NCBI GenBank assembly: GCA_934525595.1
Contig: CAKSZJ010000003.1
Location: forward strand, 62,001-126,000
Direction of reading: 5' to 3'
Source: an uncultured Chiayiivirga sp.
GTDB lineage: Bacteria; Pseudomonadota; Gammaproteobacteria; Xanthomonadales; Xanthomonadaceae
Length of the DNA stretch: 64,000 bases
Shown here: positions 52,190 through 60,734 of the stretch, in pieces
Layout of the letters: every line of letters starts with the position of its first letter
How positions within the stretch are numbered: the stretch's first letter is position 1
Translations under genes and position numbers: made by a program
The notes under the pieces: generated by a model
What the model was told of the DNA's origin: nothing
Database searches by the model: none
What the model saw: the letters and a program-made list of their open reading frames with translations, nothing else

Positions 52190-54524
52190 GTCCTGTCGGG
52201 TCGCCCTGCTGGGCCGCGATGACGGTGCGCGCCGCCAGCTGCGCGATGCGCTGCAGGAGTTCGGTGCCGCGATCGCCTTCGAGGGCGAGCCTTCGGCTGC
52301 CTCGGGTCCGAGCGCGCTGGGTGCGTCGCTCGACGTGGTGATCGTCAACCTGGAGGAGGGGCTGGACGACGCGCTCGACCACCTTCAGGCGGTGCTCGAC
52401 GATCCGGCGATCAACGTCGTATTCAACGACGCCGATGCGAGCCGGTCACTCGAAGGCTGGGATCTGGCGCGCTGGGCGCGGCATCTGGCAGCCAAGGTGC
52501 TGGGCCACGGTGAAACCATGCCGCCGGTGCCCGAAGGCGCTGGACGGCTGCGCGAGTCCATCGCGCTGTTCCCCGATCCCGGCCCGCGTCCCACGCCGGC
52601 GGATCTGGCGCCCGAAGCGGACGTGACGTCGTTCATCGAAGAGGCTGTCGGTGTCTCGGCATCGGTTCCCGTGGACGCGCTGCCCGATGCCTCCGGGCAT
52701 TCATCCGACGGTGCGCCGGAGCTCGCCGAAGAAGCCACTGTCCTGGACGAATACGTATCCGAACAGCCGAAGGTCATGGATCCTGCGCTGGACATCGACT
52801 TCGACCTGCTCACGGACGCCCTCGGCCTGACCGATGCCCCTGCGCCCGAACGCGTGGCGCCCACGCCCGAAGCGGTGGCCACCGAATATCTGGCACCCGC
52901 CGCAGGTGACGGATTTTCGGATGGGGTCGTGCAGGCGTTTTCGGAAGAGCCCGTCGTGCCCCATGGCGCAGGCGAATCGTCCGAGCCTGGCGGCTTCGAG
53001 GCCGATGGCCCCATGCCGGAGGTGGATTTCTCCCACGAACCGACGGCGGCGGAACGGATTGGAACCACTGCCGACGCGCCCGATGCGGCGAGCCTGGCAG
53101 ATGACGCGCTGGACGATGCGGAGATCGAGCGGGCGCTCGGCCTCGATGTCGCCGCGCCGGAGCGCGAGAGCCTTACGCCCCGTCCCGAAGCGGGGGCCGC
53201 GGCAGCCGAGGAGTTCCTCGAATTCAGCTGGGAATTCGGCGAAGACGCCGCGCCCGATGCGTTCGCGGCGACGCTCGATGGAGATGACGGAGCGCCCGGC
53301 GCAGCGCCGGCGGAACTGCCGCATGACTTCGCTGCGAACGACGCGGTGGCTGCGGAATACGCCGCATCCCGGACAGACGATCAGGATGTGCCAGGCATCA
53401 CCGAGGCTGTCGATGAGTTCACGGATTCCGACGCCTGGACGCGTCCGCCAGCAACCGCTGCCGCAGGGCGCGACGGGGGCTTCGGTGCCGAAAGCTGGAG
53501 CCTGGACGACGGCGTGAACGAGGACGAGGCGGCGTTCGAGGGCGCGCTGGACGACGACGTTGCGGCCCTTGCGGCACAGCTGGATGCATTCGAGGCGCCG
53601 GAAGGCGAAGGCGTGCTGGAGGATCTGGATTTTTCCTCCGTTGATGCGCCTGGCGATGATATCGACACGCCGGCGGCAGCGGATGCGGCGGCGAATGTCC
53701 CTGCCGAAAATACCCCCGCAGCGGGCGGTCTGGAGCTGAGCCTGGCGCCGCTGGATGACGCCTCCGCGATGGGCGAGCCGGACGCCAGGGACGCTCCCGA
53801 AGAGAAGGCGACCTACGATTTCGGCAATCTCGACCAGTTCAGCCTGGAGCCGATCGAGGGCGAGGAAGCCGATCCTCTGATGGTCGCCATGGGGCTGGTG
53901 GACGACCCCGTCGGTAGCGCGGCTACCGCGACGGCCACCACGGCGTCTGATGCCAGCCCGCTCGGGCACGTTTTCGTGCTGGGGGCTTCCATCGGCGGCC
54001 CGGATGCCGTGCGCACCTTTTTGTCCGCGCTTCCGGCCGACCTGCCGGCGGTGTTCCTGCTTGTGCAGCATCTCGAGTCGGGCTATTTCGAGCGCCTTGC
54101 CCAGCAGCTGCAGAAGGCGTCTGCGCTCCCGGTGCGGATCGCATCGGCGGAATTGCCCGCCAAGAAGGGGGAAGTGCTGGTGATTTCCGCGGCCGAGCAC
54201 GTGGTTCTGGAAACCGACGGCACCGTGGTCGCGAGTCCGCACGAGACGCCGCCCCGCTACACGCCTTCGATCGACACGGTGCTGCAGGACGTGGCCGATC
54301 GCTTCGGCCGCCACGCCACCGCCATCATTTTCAGCGGCATGGCAGGCGATGCGGTGGAAGGTGCGGCCTACCTCACCACCAAGGGCGGAGAAGTCTGGGC
54401 GCAGGATCCGCAGTCCTGCGTGGTCAGTTCGATGGTGGACGGCGCCCACGCCCGCGGCGTGGTCGAATTCACCGGATCGCCGCGCGAGCTGGCGCAGCGT
54501 TGCGTTGCGCGCCTGGCGCGCTGA
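52173..54524 (+). CDS. chpB: Methylesterase ChpB with pseudo-receiver and long acidic linker
   Basis: 783 residues from a GTG with GAAGGTG upstream. The C-terminal 195 residues are a CheB esterase with Ser606 (VLGASIGGPDAV), His633 (VQHLESGYF) and Asp726 (SGMAGDAVEG). Residues about 1-110 look like a receiver but the acceptor Asp is Asn59 (VVIVNLEEGLDD), so phosphorylation there is unlikely. Between them are about 480 residues of Asp/Glu/Ala-rich low complexity with repeated ALGL-type segments. CheB proteins are usually about 350 residues. It should demethylate PilJ. Confidence 0.92.
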   Translation: MAISAESCRVALLGRDDGARRQLRDALQEFGAAIAFEGEPSAASGPSALGASLDVVIVNLEEGLDDALDHLQAVLDDPAINVVFNDADASRSLEGWDLARWARHLAAKVLGHGETMPPVPEGAGRLRESIALFPDPGPRPTPADLAPEADVTSFIEEAVGVSASVPVDALPDASGHSSDGAPELAEEATVLDEYVSEQPKVMDPALDIDFDLLTDALGLTDAPAPERVAPTPEAVATEYLAPAAGDGFSDGVVQAFSEEPVVPHGAGESSEPGGFEADGPMPEVDFSHEPTAAERIGTTADAPDAASLADDALDDAEIERALGLDVAAPERESLTPRPEAGAAAAEEFLEFSWEFGEDAAPDAFAATLDGDDGAPGAAPAELPHDFAANDAVAAEYAASRTDDQDVPGITEAVDEFTDSDAWTRPPATAAAGRDGGFGAESWSLDDGVNEDEAAFEGALDDDVAALAAQLDAFEAPEGEGVLEDLDFSSVDAPGDDIDTPAAADAAANVPAENTPAAGGLELSLAPLDDASAMGEPDARDAPEEKATYDFGNLDQFSLEPIEGEEADPLMVAMGLVDDPVGSAATATATTASDASPLGHVFVLGASIGGPDAVRTFLSALPADLPAVFLLVQHLESGYFERLAQQLQKASALPVRIASAELPAKKGEVLVISAAEHVVLETDGTVVASPHETPPRYTPSIDTVLQDVADRFGRHATAIIFSGMAGDAVEGAAYLTTKGGEVWAQDPQSCVVSSMVDGAHARGVVEFTGSPRELAQRCVARLAR

Positions 54525-54538
54525 GGGAGTTGCAAGGG

Positions 54539-55018
54539 ATGAGCACCGAAATCTCGCAGGACATTCGAGGCGTCCTGATCGCCGTCACCGGCGCGCGGGC
54601 GCTCCTGCCCAACGCCACCGTGGCCGAAGTGATCACCTATTCGCCGCCCGATCCGGTGGACGGCGCACCGGACTGGGTGCTGGGGCGCATCCGCTGGCGC
54701 GGCTGGCGCCTGCCGGTCATTTCCTACGCCCGCATGATCGGCTCGGCCGAGAGCGAGGGCGAGTTCGGCGCCAAGGTCGTGGTGCTCAAGGCGCTGGGGG
54801 GAAATCCGCGCTATTCCTACTTCGCCATGCTGACCCAGGGCTTCCCGCGCCTGGTCACGGTTTCGCCCGACGCGGTGGCCCGTGACGAGACCGGCGATGG
54901 CGACTCCGCGGAAGGCGTGCTGATGCGCGTCAGGCTGCGCGACGAGGACGCGGTGATTCCCGATCTCGCCGCGATCGAGGCGCGGATTGCCGAGATCGGC
55001 GCGGCAGCGGTGGCCTGA
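54539..55018 (+). CDS. chpC: CheW-like protein ChpC
   Basis: 160 residues with a CheW-like barrel (LIAVTGARALLPNATVAEVI, WVLGRIRWRGWRLPVISYAR, FAMLTQGFPRLVTVSPDAVA). In Pseudomonas ChpC is the second CheW-type adaptor of the Pil-Chp system and connects further receptors to ChpA. CAAGGG lies before the ATG. It closes the operon; a convergent rsmE follows. Confidence 0.92.
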   Translation: MSTEISQDIRGVLIAVTGARALLPNATVAEVITYSPPDPVDGAPDWVLGRIRWRGWRLPVISYARMIGSAESEGEFGAKVVVLKALGGNPRYSYFAMLTQGFPRLVTVSPDAVARDETGDGDSAEGVLMRVRLRDEDAVIPDLAAIEARIAEIGAAAVA

Positions 55019-55025
55019 GGCGGTT

Positions 55026-55106
55026 CGCCTTCCGAAGGCGCGCAGCCGGCTCCTTGCATCTCGCGGTGGCGGGATCGGCGACCGCCGCACGCTGCGCGGC
55101 TGTTTG
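55026..55106 (+). terminator. Hairpins between chpC and convergent rsmE
   Basis: The 88-base gap holds a tight CGCCTT-CCG-AAGGCG hairpin (55026-55040) and a weaker GCCGC/GCGGC stem (55084-55100) followed by TGTTTGT. Either may stop transcription of the pil-chp operon; none has a clear T tract. Confidence 0.3.
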
Positions 55107-55886
55107 TCAGAAATCCCCCCACAGCGCCTGTATGGCGGCCAGCAGCGCCAGCCCTGCTGTTTCCGTGCGCAGCACGCGCGGCCCGAGCCTGATGCCGGTC
55201 GCACCGGCCGCGCGCAGCAACGCCAGGTCGCGCTCGCCCAGGCCGCCTTCCGGGCCGATCACGAAGCAGGCACCGCGGCGCGCAGCTTCCGGCAGCCCGC
55301 GCAGCGAGGTTTCCGCGTCCGGATCCAGGTAAAACAGCGGCAGGCGCTGCCCGGCTGACGGGCCGCCTCCATCACGCTCCGGCGCGGGCGCATCGTCCAG
55401 CCAGTTCGCCAAGGTTGCGACCTGCCCGAGCGCGGGCAGGCGGGCCCGTCCGCTCTGCTCGCAGGCCGAGGCGATCACTCCCTGCCAGTGCGTGCGGCGT
55501 TTTTCGCCGCGCTCAGCATCCAGCCGCACCTCGGTGCGTTCGGTGATGAGCGGCACGATGCCGGCCACGCCCAGCTCGGTGGCCTTCTGCAGCACGAAAT
55601 CCATCTTTTCCCCGCGTGCCACGGACTGCGCGAGCACCAGCGGCAGAGGTGACTCGCTTTCCACGCGACGCGTCGCGATGACTTCGGCGCTCGCGCCGCG
55701 CTTGTCGATCTGCGCCAGCTCGGCCTCGTAGTCGAGCCCGTCGCCGTTGAACAGTGCGAAGCGTGCGCCGGGGCCCAGCCGCAGCACCCGGGTGAGGTGA
55801 ACGGCGGCGGCGTCGGGCAGCGCGACGAGGGCGCCGGGCGAAAGCGGCGCGTCGATGAAGCAGCGGGTCAGGCGCACGGCGCACAT
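55107..55886 (-). CDS. rsmE: 16S rRNA (uracil1498-N3)-methyltransferase RsmE
   Basis: 259 residues with the ATG at 55886; a GTG three codons later (VRLTRCFID) is an equally good start. SPOUT-fold motifs: HLTRVLRLGPGARFALFNGD, KMDFVLQKATELGV, and the knot region FVIGPEGGLGERDLALLRAA, LGPRVLRTETAGLALLAAIQ. It methylates U1498 of 16S rRNA. Divergent from gspG with 95 bases between. Confidence 0.95.
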   Translation of the reverse strand: MCAVRLTRCFIDAPLSPGALVALPDAAAVHLTRVLRLGPGARFALFNGDGLDYEAELAQIDKRGASAEVIATRRVESESPLPLVLAQSVARGEKMDFVLQKATELGVAGIVPLITERTEVRLDAERGEKRRTHWQGVIASACEQSGRARLPALGQVATLANWLDDAPAPERDGGGPSAGQRLPLFYLDPDAETSLRGLPEAARRGACFVIGPEGGLGERDLALLRAAGATGIRLGPRVLRTETAGLALLAAIQALWGDF

Positions 55887-55944
55887 CCTTGGTTGTCCAT
55901 GCCGCCATGATGCCCGCCGGGCGACGCTGCCTGCCACGGTCGGC

Positions 55945-55950
55945 TAGAAT
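55945..55950 (+). promoter_or_regulatory. TAGAAT -10-like hexamer before gspG, inside an inverted repeat
   Basis: TAGAAT lies within CGGTCGGC-TAGAAT-CCGACCG, flanked by CGGTCGG/CCGACCG arms (55938-55957), 31 bases before the gspG ATG. The arms could be an operator. No good -35 is visible. Confidence 0.35.
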
Positions 55951-55981
55951 CCGACCGAACGCAGGCCGGTCAGGGTTACCC

Positions 55982-56449
55982 ATGCTTCCGATTCTTTTTC
56001 CCACTGCTTCGCGTCGCCTCCGCGGCGATGTTCGTGCGCGGGGCTTCACCCTGATCGAAGTGCTGGTGGTCGTGGTGATCCTCGGCATCCTGGCCGCTTT
56101 CGTGGTGCCGAAGTTCTTCGACAAGCCCGGTGAGGCGCGTCAGATGAAGGCGCGTGCCGACATCCAGGCACTGGCCACCGCGCTGAACATGTATCGCCTC
56201 GACAACTTCACCTATCCCAGCACCAATCAGGGGCTGGACGCGCTGGTGAGCCAGCCGGGCGGATTGCCCGAAGCGCGCAACTGGAAGGCCGGCGGCTACA
56301 TCGAGCGCCTGCCGAAGGATCCGTGGGGGCGCGACTACGCGTACCTGAGCCCGGGCCAGCGCGGCGATTTCGACCTGTATTCGCTGGGGGCCGACGGCCA
56401 GCCCGGCGGCGAGGGCGAGAATGCCGATATCGCCAACTGGGACAACTGA
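55982..56449 (+). CDS. gspG: Type II secretion major pseudopilin GspG
   Basis: 155 residues. The prepilin peptidase site is RARG|FTLIEVLVVVVILG, cleaved after Gly21, with Glu at +5 of the mature chain. The mature protein has the GspG pattern (KADIQAL-type helix, YPSTNQGLDALV, YIERLPKDPWGRDYAYLSPG) and the calcium-loop region near the end (LYSLGADGQPGGEGENADI). It forms the pseudopilus. First gene of the gsp block here; gspC, D, E and F do not precede it. Confidence 0.96.
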   Translation: MLPILFPTASRRLRGDVRARGFTLIEVLVVVVILGILAAFVVPKFFDKPGEARQMKARADIQALATALNMYRLDNFTYPSTNQGLDALVSQPGGLPEARNWKAGGYIERLPKDPWGRDYAYLSPGQRGDFDLYSLGADGQPGGEGENADIANWDN

Positions 56450-56987
56450 CCGAACGCGGGCCGCCGGGCGCCGGACGCCTTTGCGCGCGCAGGCGGGGTT
56501 TTCTCTGATCGAGATCCTCGTGGTGCTGGTGATCGCCGGCATCGCCGTGACCGGTGCGGTGCTGTCTATCGGAGGCAGCGGCGAGCGCGAGGTGGAAAAT
56601 GCCGCGCGCCGCGCCGAGCAGCTCGTGCGTCTGGCCTGCGAGCGCGCCGTGATCGGCGGGCGCGACATCGGCTTTACCGCGGTGCGCGACGGCCTGCGCT
56701 TCGGCTATGTCGAGATCGACGGCTGGCAGCCGCTGGGCGAGGGCAGTGGCGACGAACTGCGAGCCCGTCCGCTGGGGCGCGACCTGCTCATTTCAGCCTG
56801 GCGCGACGGCCTGGATCTGGCGCTTGGCGACGAACCTGGACGCGAACCGGGCTTTGCCTGTTTTTCGTCCGGTGAACTCACACCCTTCGTGCTGCGCATC
56901 GATCGCGCAGACGTGGCCCAGCCCTGGCAGCTGGAAGGCGCGATCGACGGTACGTTGAGCCTGATCCGGGTGCCGCGTGGCCGCTGA
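56421..56987 (+). CDS. gspH: Type II secretion minor pseudopilin GspH
   Basis: 188 residues. Prepilin site QAG|FSLIEILVVLVIAGIAV with Glu at +5; the mature part has the GspH fold pattern (ENAARRAEQLVRLACERAVI, GYVEIDGWQPL). The ATG at 56421 overlaps gspG by 29 bases and gives a leader of 26 residues; a TTG at 56481 would give a shorter leader of six, so the start is uncertain. The GTG of gspI lies 11 bases inside the end. Confidence 0.9.
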   Translation: MPISPTGTTDRTRAAGRRTPLRAQAGFSLIEILVVLVIAGIAVTGAVLSIGGSGEREVENAARRAEQLVRLACERAVIGGRDIGFTAVRDGLRFGYVEIDGWQPLGEGSGDELRARPLGRDLLISAWRDGLDLALGDEPGREPGFACFSSGELTPFVLRIDRADVAQPWQLEGAIDGTLSLIRVPRGR

Positions 56988-57414
56988 GGTGCGCACGCAT
57001 CGTGCGGTTGCGTGCGCAGGACGCGCGGCGATTGTGCTGCGCTCATCCCGGGCCCGCGGCTTCACCCTGCTCGAAGTCCTGGTGGCGCTGCTGCTGCTGG
57101 CGCTCGCACTGGTCGCGATGGTGCGCCTGGCGGGCCTGGACGCGCGCGCGCAGGCGCAGCTTCGCGACGGCACGCTGGCACAGTGGGTCGCGGCCAACGT
57201 GGTGGCCGAGACCCGGCTGCGCACGCCGTTTCCCGCGCTGGGCCGCAGCAGCGGCGAGGCGCGCATGGGCGGACAGCGCTGGCGCTGGACGCTGGACGTC
57301 GAGCCCACCCAGGAAGCCCGCGTGCGTCGTCTCGATGTCGCGGTGATCGCCGCGCAGGCCGATCCGCGCGAAGGCGTTGCGGCGCGCCTTGCCGCCTTTG
57401 CGAGCCAGCCGTGA
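56977..57414 (+). CDS. gspI: Type II secretion minor pseudopilin GspI
   Basis: 145 residues from a GTG overlapping gspH by 11 bases. Prepilin site RARG|FTLLEVLVALLLLALAL; the Trp-containing LAQWVAANVVAETRL segment is typical of GspI. It is one of the minor pseudopilins at the tip complex with GspJ and GspK. The stop shares a base with the gspJ ATG (TGATG). Confidence 0.93.
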   Translation: MAAEVRTHRAVACAGRAAIVLRSSRARGFTLLEVLVALLLLALALVAMVRLAGLDARAQAQLRDGTLAQWVAANVVAETRLRTPFPALGRSSGEARMGGQRWRWTLDVEPTQEARVRRLDVAVIAAQADPREGVAARLAAFASQP

Positions 57415-58031
57415 TGCGTCGCTCCGCGCGCTCCCAGCCTGTCGATCGGGGTTTCAGCCTGCTGGAAATGCTGGTGGCCGTGGCGCTGTTCGCGGTGGCA
57501 TCGGCGCTGGCCTGGGGCGGGCTGCGTACGCTGCTGCAGGCACAGGAGCAGTCGGCGCAGGCCACCGCGCGCCTCGGTCGCCTGCAGTTCGCCATCGGCC
57601 TGATCGAGCGTGACGTGACGGCCGCGGCGCGGCGCGGGGTACGTGATGCCTATGGCGGGATGCGCATGGCGTTCGAAGGTACAACGCAGCGCATGGAGCT
57701 GACGCGCTACGGGCACGCCAACCCGCTCGCGCTGCCGCGCGCCGAGCTCGAGCGCGTGGCCTGGACGAGGCGCGATGGCGATCTGGTGCGCCAACGCTGG
57801 CCGGTGCTGGACCGCGCTGCCGGCACGCGGCCGGTCGAGGACGCGCTGCTCGACGGCGTGGACGCGCTGGGCCTGGTGTTCCTCGACGAACGCGGGCGCG
57901 AGCATCACCAGTGGCCGCCGCCGAATGGCGCATCCGGCGTCTTGCCGCGCGCGCTGCGCCTGACCCTGGAGGTCGAAGGCTTCGGCGAGATTGAGCGGGT
58001 GCTGGAACTGCCCGCGGAGCCGGCGCCGTGA
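57414..58031 (+). CDS. gspJ: Type II secretion minor pseudopilin GspJ
   Basis: 205 residues. Prepilin site DRG|FSLLEMLVAVALFAVASAL; the mature part has the GspJ features QFAIGLIERDVTAAARR and YGGMRMAFEGTTQRMELTRY. It works with GspI and GspK at the pseudopilus tip. The start overlaps gspI, and the stop overlaps the gspK GTG by four bases. Confidence 0.93.
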   Translation: MRRSARSQPVDRGFSLLEMLVAVALFAVASALAWGGLRTLLQAQEQSAQATARLGRLQFAIGLIERDVTAAARRGVRDAYGGMRMAFEGTTQRMELTRYGHANPLALPRAELERVAWTRRDGDLVRQRWPVLDRAAGTRPVEDALLDGVDALGLVFLDERGREHHQWPPPNGASGVLPRALRLTLEVEGFGEIERVLELPAEPAP

Positions 58032-58951
58032 GGGCGAACCGACAGCGCGGCGTGGCACTGCTTGCGGCCGTGCTGGTGGTGGCGCTGGCCACGGTGCTCA
58101 TCGCCGCGCTGCTGGATCGCAGCCAGGCGACGCTCGCGCGCACCCGCAACAGCCTGCGTGCGGCGCAGGGCTGGGAGCTGATGCGCGGGGTCGAAGGCTG
58201 GGCCGGTGCGATATTGCTGCAGGACGCCAGCGACGCGCCGGGCATCGACAGCCGTGAGGATGCCTGGACCCAGGACATGCCGCCGATCGACCTGCCCGGC
58301 GTGCGCATCTTCGGCCGCCTGCGAGACCAGGGCGGCTGCTTCAACCTCAACAGCCTGCATCCCGGCGGTGCGGACGCCGCCGATGCGATCGCGCGCTTCG
58401 AACGGCTGCTGCGCGCACTCCGACTCGATCCGGCCATCGCCGAACAGGCCGCGGACTGGGTCGACGCCGATGCCATCCCGCGCCCGCGCGGCGCCGAGGA
58501 TGCGGCCTATCTCGCGCGCCAGCCGCCGCTGCGTGCCGCCAACCAGCCCGTCGTCCACGTGTCCGAACTTCGCCTGCTGCCGGGCGTCACGCCCGAGGTC
58601 TATGCGGCACTGGCGCCGGAGGTTTGCGCACTGCCGGCCGACACCCCGATCAATCTCAATTTCGCCAGTCCGGCGCTCTGGATGAGTCTTTCGGAGGCGA
58701 TGACGCCCTCAATGGCCGAACGCCTGGCGCGCGACGGACGCGCCAGCTATGCCTCGAACGACGAGGTGCAGCGCGAGCTGGCCCAGCTCGGCCTGCCGCC
58801 GACGCCGCTTGCCGGCTACGCGGTGGGCACCGAGTGGTTCATTCTGGAAGTCACGGTGATCGCCGACGGCATTCCCTTCCTCTATTCCAGCCTCCTGCAC
58901 CGGCGCCCGGGCCGCGTCGAAGTGGTGGTGCGCGCCAGCGGCAGGCTGTGA
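58028..58951 (+). CDS. gspK: Type II secretion minor pseudopilin GspK
   Basis: 307 residues, the large minor pseudopilin. Leader RQRG|VALLAAVLVVALATVL; no Glu at +5, as is normal for GspK. SAM-like helical domain motifs follow: CFNLNSLHPGG, WVDADAIPRPRGAEDAAYL, VSELRLLPGVTPEVYAALAP and TPINLNFASP. It caps the pseudopilus. gspL follows after 120 bases with its own promoter-like hexamer. Confidence 0.95.
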   Translation: MRANRQRGVALLAAVLVVALATVLIAALLDRSQATLARTRNSLRAAQGWELMRGVEGWAGAILLQDASDAPGIDSREDAWTQDMPPIDLPGVRIFGRLRDQGGCFNLNSLHPGGADAADAIARFERLLRALRLDPAIAEQAADWVDADAIPRPRGAEDAAYLARQPPLRAANQPVVHVSELRLLPGVTPEVYAALAPEVCALPADTPINLNFASPALWMSLSEAMTPSMAERLARDGRASYASNDEVQRELAQLGLPPTPLAGYAVGTEWFILEVTVIADGIPFLYSSLLHRRPGRVEVVVRASGRL

Positions 58952-59041
58952 CAGCGGCAGGGCGCCGCCACAGCCTGTGCCCATCCGGTTCCCAATGCGC
59001 CTGCACCTGTTGCATGGCAGCGCGCACGCGGCGACTGCGGC

Positions 59042-59047
59042 TAGAAT
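59042..59047 (+). promoter_or_regulatory. TAGAAT -10-like hexamer before gspL
   Basis: GCGGCTAGAATCGACCGG lies 25 bases before the gspL ATG in the 120-base gap, closely resembling the CGGCTAGAATCCGACCG before gspG. It may give gspL-N an extra promoter. No -35 is clear. Confidence 0.3.
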
Positions 59048-59071
59048 CGACCGGATTGCATCGAGCCCGCC

Positions 59072-60250
59072 ATGTCCCATCGCCATCTGATCCGAATCCT
59101 CGACGACGAACGCGCCCATTGGCTGGCGCTGGATCGCGCTGGGCGGGTGCTGGCAGGACCGACGCCGGGATTCCCGCCGCACGCGCCGGAGGGCGATGTC
59201 GTGGTCCTCGTGCCCAGCGCCGAAGTGCTCCTGCTCGCGGCGCCGCGCATTGCGCGCCAGCGCCGCCAGCTCGAACGCGGCCTGCCGTTCGCCATCGAGG
59301 ACCAGCTCAGCGAAGCGGTTGAACACAGCCACGTGGCTGTGATCGACGACGGCCAGCCCGATACGGTGTTGGCGGCCGCCGCGTCGCGCGGACGCATGGA
59401 CGCATGGCTGGCATTGCTGTCCGCGCATGGCGTACGCGCCGACTGGCTGCTGCCCGAAGGCCTCCTGCTGCCGTGCGACGACGGTCCCGTACTGCTCTTG
59501 GATGGCGACCTCGCGACGCTGCGCCACGCGCGCGGCGGCCTGCTGTCGGGGCGCGTGGAGGAGGTTGAAGGTTGGCTGGCGCTGCTCGCCGATGCGGGCA
59601 CGGCCGCGCCGCTGCGCGTGCTGGGCGAGGCGGCCGGTGTTTCGATCGAGTGGCCCGCGGAGGTCGAGCACGTGCCGATCGACGTGCCCGCCTGGCTGGC
59701 GTCGCGTCTGGCGACGATCGAACTGCGCGAAAGCAATCTCCTGGTCGGCGCCTACCGTCCGGAGGGAGCGCGCGCACGTTGCGGACGCGGCTGGGCCTGG
59801 GCAGCGATTCTGGTGGCCGCCAGCGCGATGCTGGCCATGACCTTGATGGCGGTCGAACGCTGGCAGCTCGACCGCCTTTATGCCGGCCAGCGCGCGCAGA
59901 TGGAAACCCTCCTGCGCGAGGCGCTGCCCGACGTGCAGCGCGTGGTCGACCCGCGCGCGCAGGTTGCCGCCGAACTCGCGCGGCGCGGCGGCGCATCGCA
60001 GGATGCCGGGGTTCTCGGGCTGCTGGCTCGGATCGCTCCGCTGCTCTCGGGCAGCGGTCGCTACACCCTGGACGGTCTGGAATATCGCGGCGGCACGCTG
60101 GATATCACCCTGCGCGGCGGCGACGTGGCCACGCTGGACGAGCTGCGCGAGCGCATGGCGTCCCTGGGGCTGGTCGCCGAGCTGATCGCCATGACGCCGG
60201 GCAGCAGCGGTGTGGAAGGCAAGCTGCGCATCCGCGAGGGGGCGCGATGA
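59072..60250 (+). CDS. gspL: Type II secretion inner-membrane protein GspL
   Basis: 392 residues. Cytoplasmic actin-like N-terminal domain (about 1-245; RQRRQLERGLPFAIEDQLSE is the typical segment), a transmembrane helix (about 248-268) and a ferredoxin-like periplasmic domain (RYTLDGLEYRGGTLDITLRG). GspL couples the GspE ATPase to the pseudopilus platform. Its stop overlaps the gspM ATG. Confidence 0.93.
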   Translation: MSHRHLIRILDDERAHWLALDRAGRVLAGPTPGFPPHAPEGDVVVLVPSAEVLLLAAPRIARQRRQLERGLPFAIEDQLSEAVEHSHVAVIDDGQPDTVLAAAASRGRMDAWLALLSAHGVRADWLLPEGLLLPCDDGPVLLLDGDLATLRHARGGLLSGRVEEVEGWLALLADAGTAAPLRVLGEAAGVSIEWPAEVEHVPIDVPAWLASRLATIELRESNLLVGAYRPEGARARCGRGWAWAAILVAASAMLAMTLMAVERWQLDRLYAGQRAQMETLLREALPDVQRVVDPRAQVAAELARRGGASQDAGVLGLLARIAPLLSGSGRYTLDGLEYRGGTLDITLRGGDVATLDELRERMASLGLVAELIAMTPGSSGVEGKLRIREGAR

Positions 60251-60732
60251 GCGCGCTGCGCCAGTCCTGGGAGAATCTTGCGCCGCGCGATCGCCGGGTT
60301 CTGGCGGCAGGCGCCGCGCTGCTCCTTCTCATTGCAATCTGGCTGCTGGTGTGGGAGCCGCTGCGCGAGGCGCGCGATGCTGCACGTCTGCGCACCGTTG
60401 CGGCGGCCAACGATCTTGCCTACCTGCGTGCGGTGACGCCGCAGCTGCGCGATTCCGCCGCTGCGCCCGTGCGCGACGGGCGTTCGCTGCTGGCGCTGGT
60501 GGATGCCACCGCGCGTGCATCGGGCGTGGGCGATGCGCTGCTGCGCGTGGAGCCTGTTTCCGCTTCGCAGGTACGGGTCTATTTCGAAGGCGCGGGATTC
60601 GATGCCCTGGTGGACTGGCTGGGTTCGCTGCAGGCCGGGCAGGGGATTTCGATCGGTGATTTCAGCGCCAGTCGCGCAACGGGCGTCGGGCGGGTCGATG
60701 CGCGCGTCGTTATTGAACGTCCGGGAGGTTGA
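60247..60732 (+). CDS. gspM: Type II secretion inner-membrane protein GspM
   Basis: 161 residues: short cytoplasmic start (SALRQSWENLAPRDRRVLAA), a transmembrane helix (about 18-38), a coiled stretch, and a small periplasmic ferredoxin-like domain (VRVYFEGAGFDALVDWLGSL). It partners GspL. The ATGA overlap with gspL and the two-base gap to gspN show one operon. Confidence 0.93.
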   Translation: MSALRQSWENLAPRDRRVLAAGAALLLLIAIWLLVWEPLREARDAARLRTVAAANDLAYLRAVTPQLRDSAAAPVRDGRSLLALVDATARASGVGDALLRVEPVSASQVRVYFEGAGFDALVDWLGSLQAGQGISIGDFSASRATGVGRVDARVVIERPGG

Positions 60733-60734
60733 GG

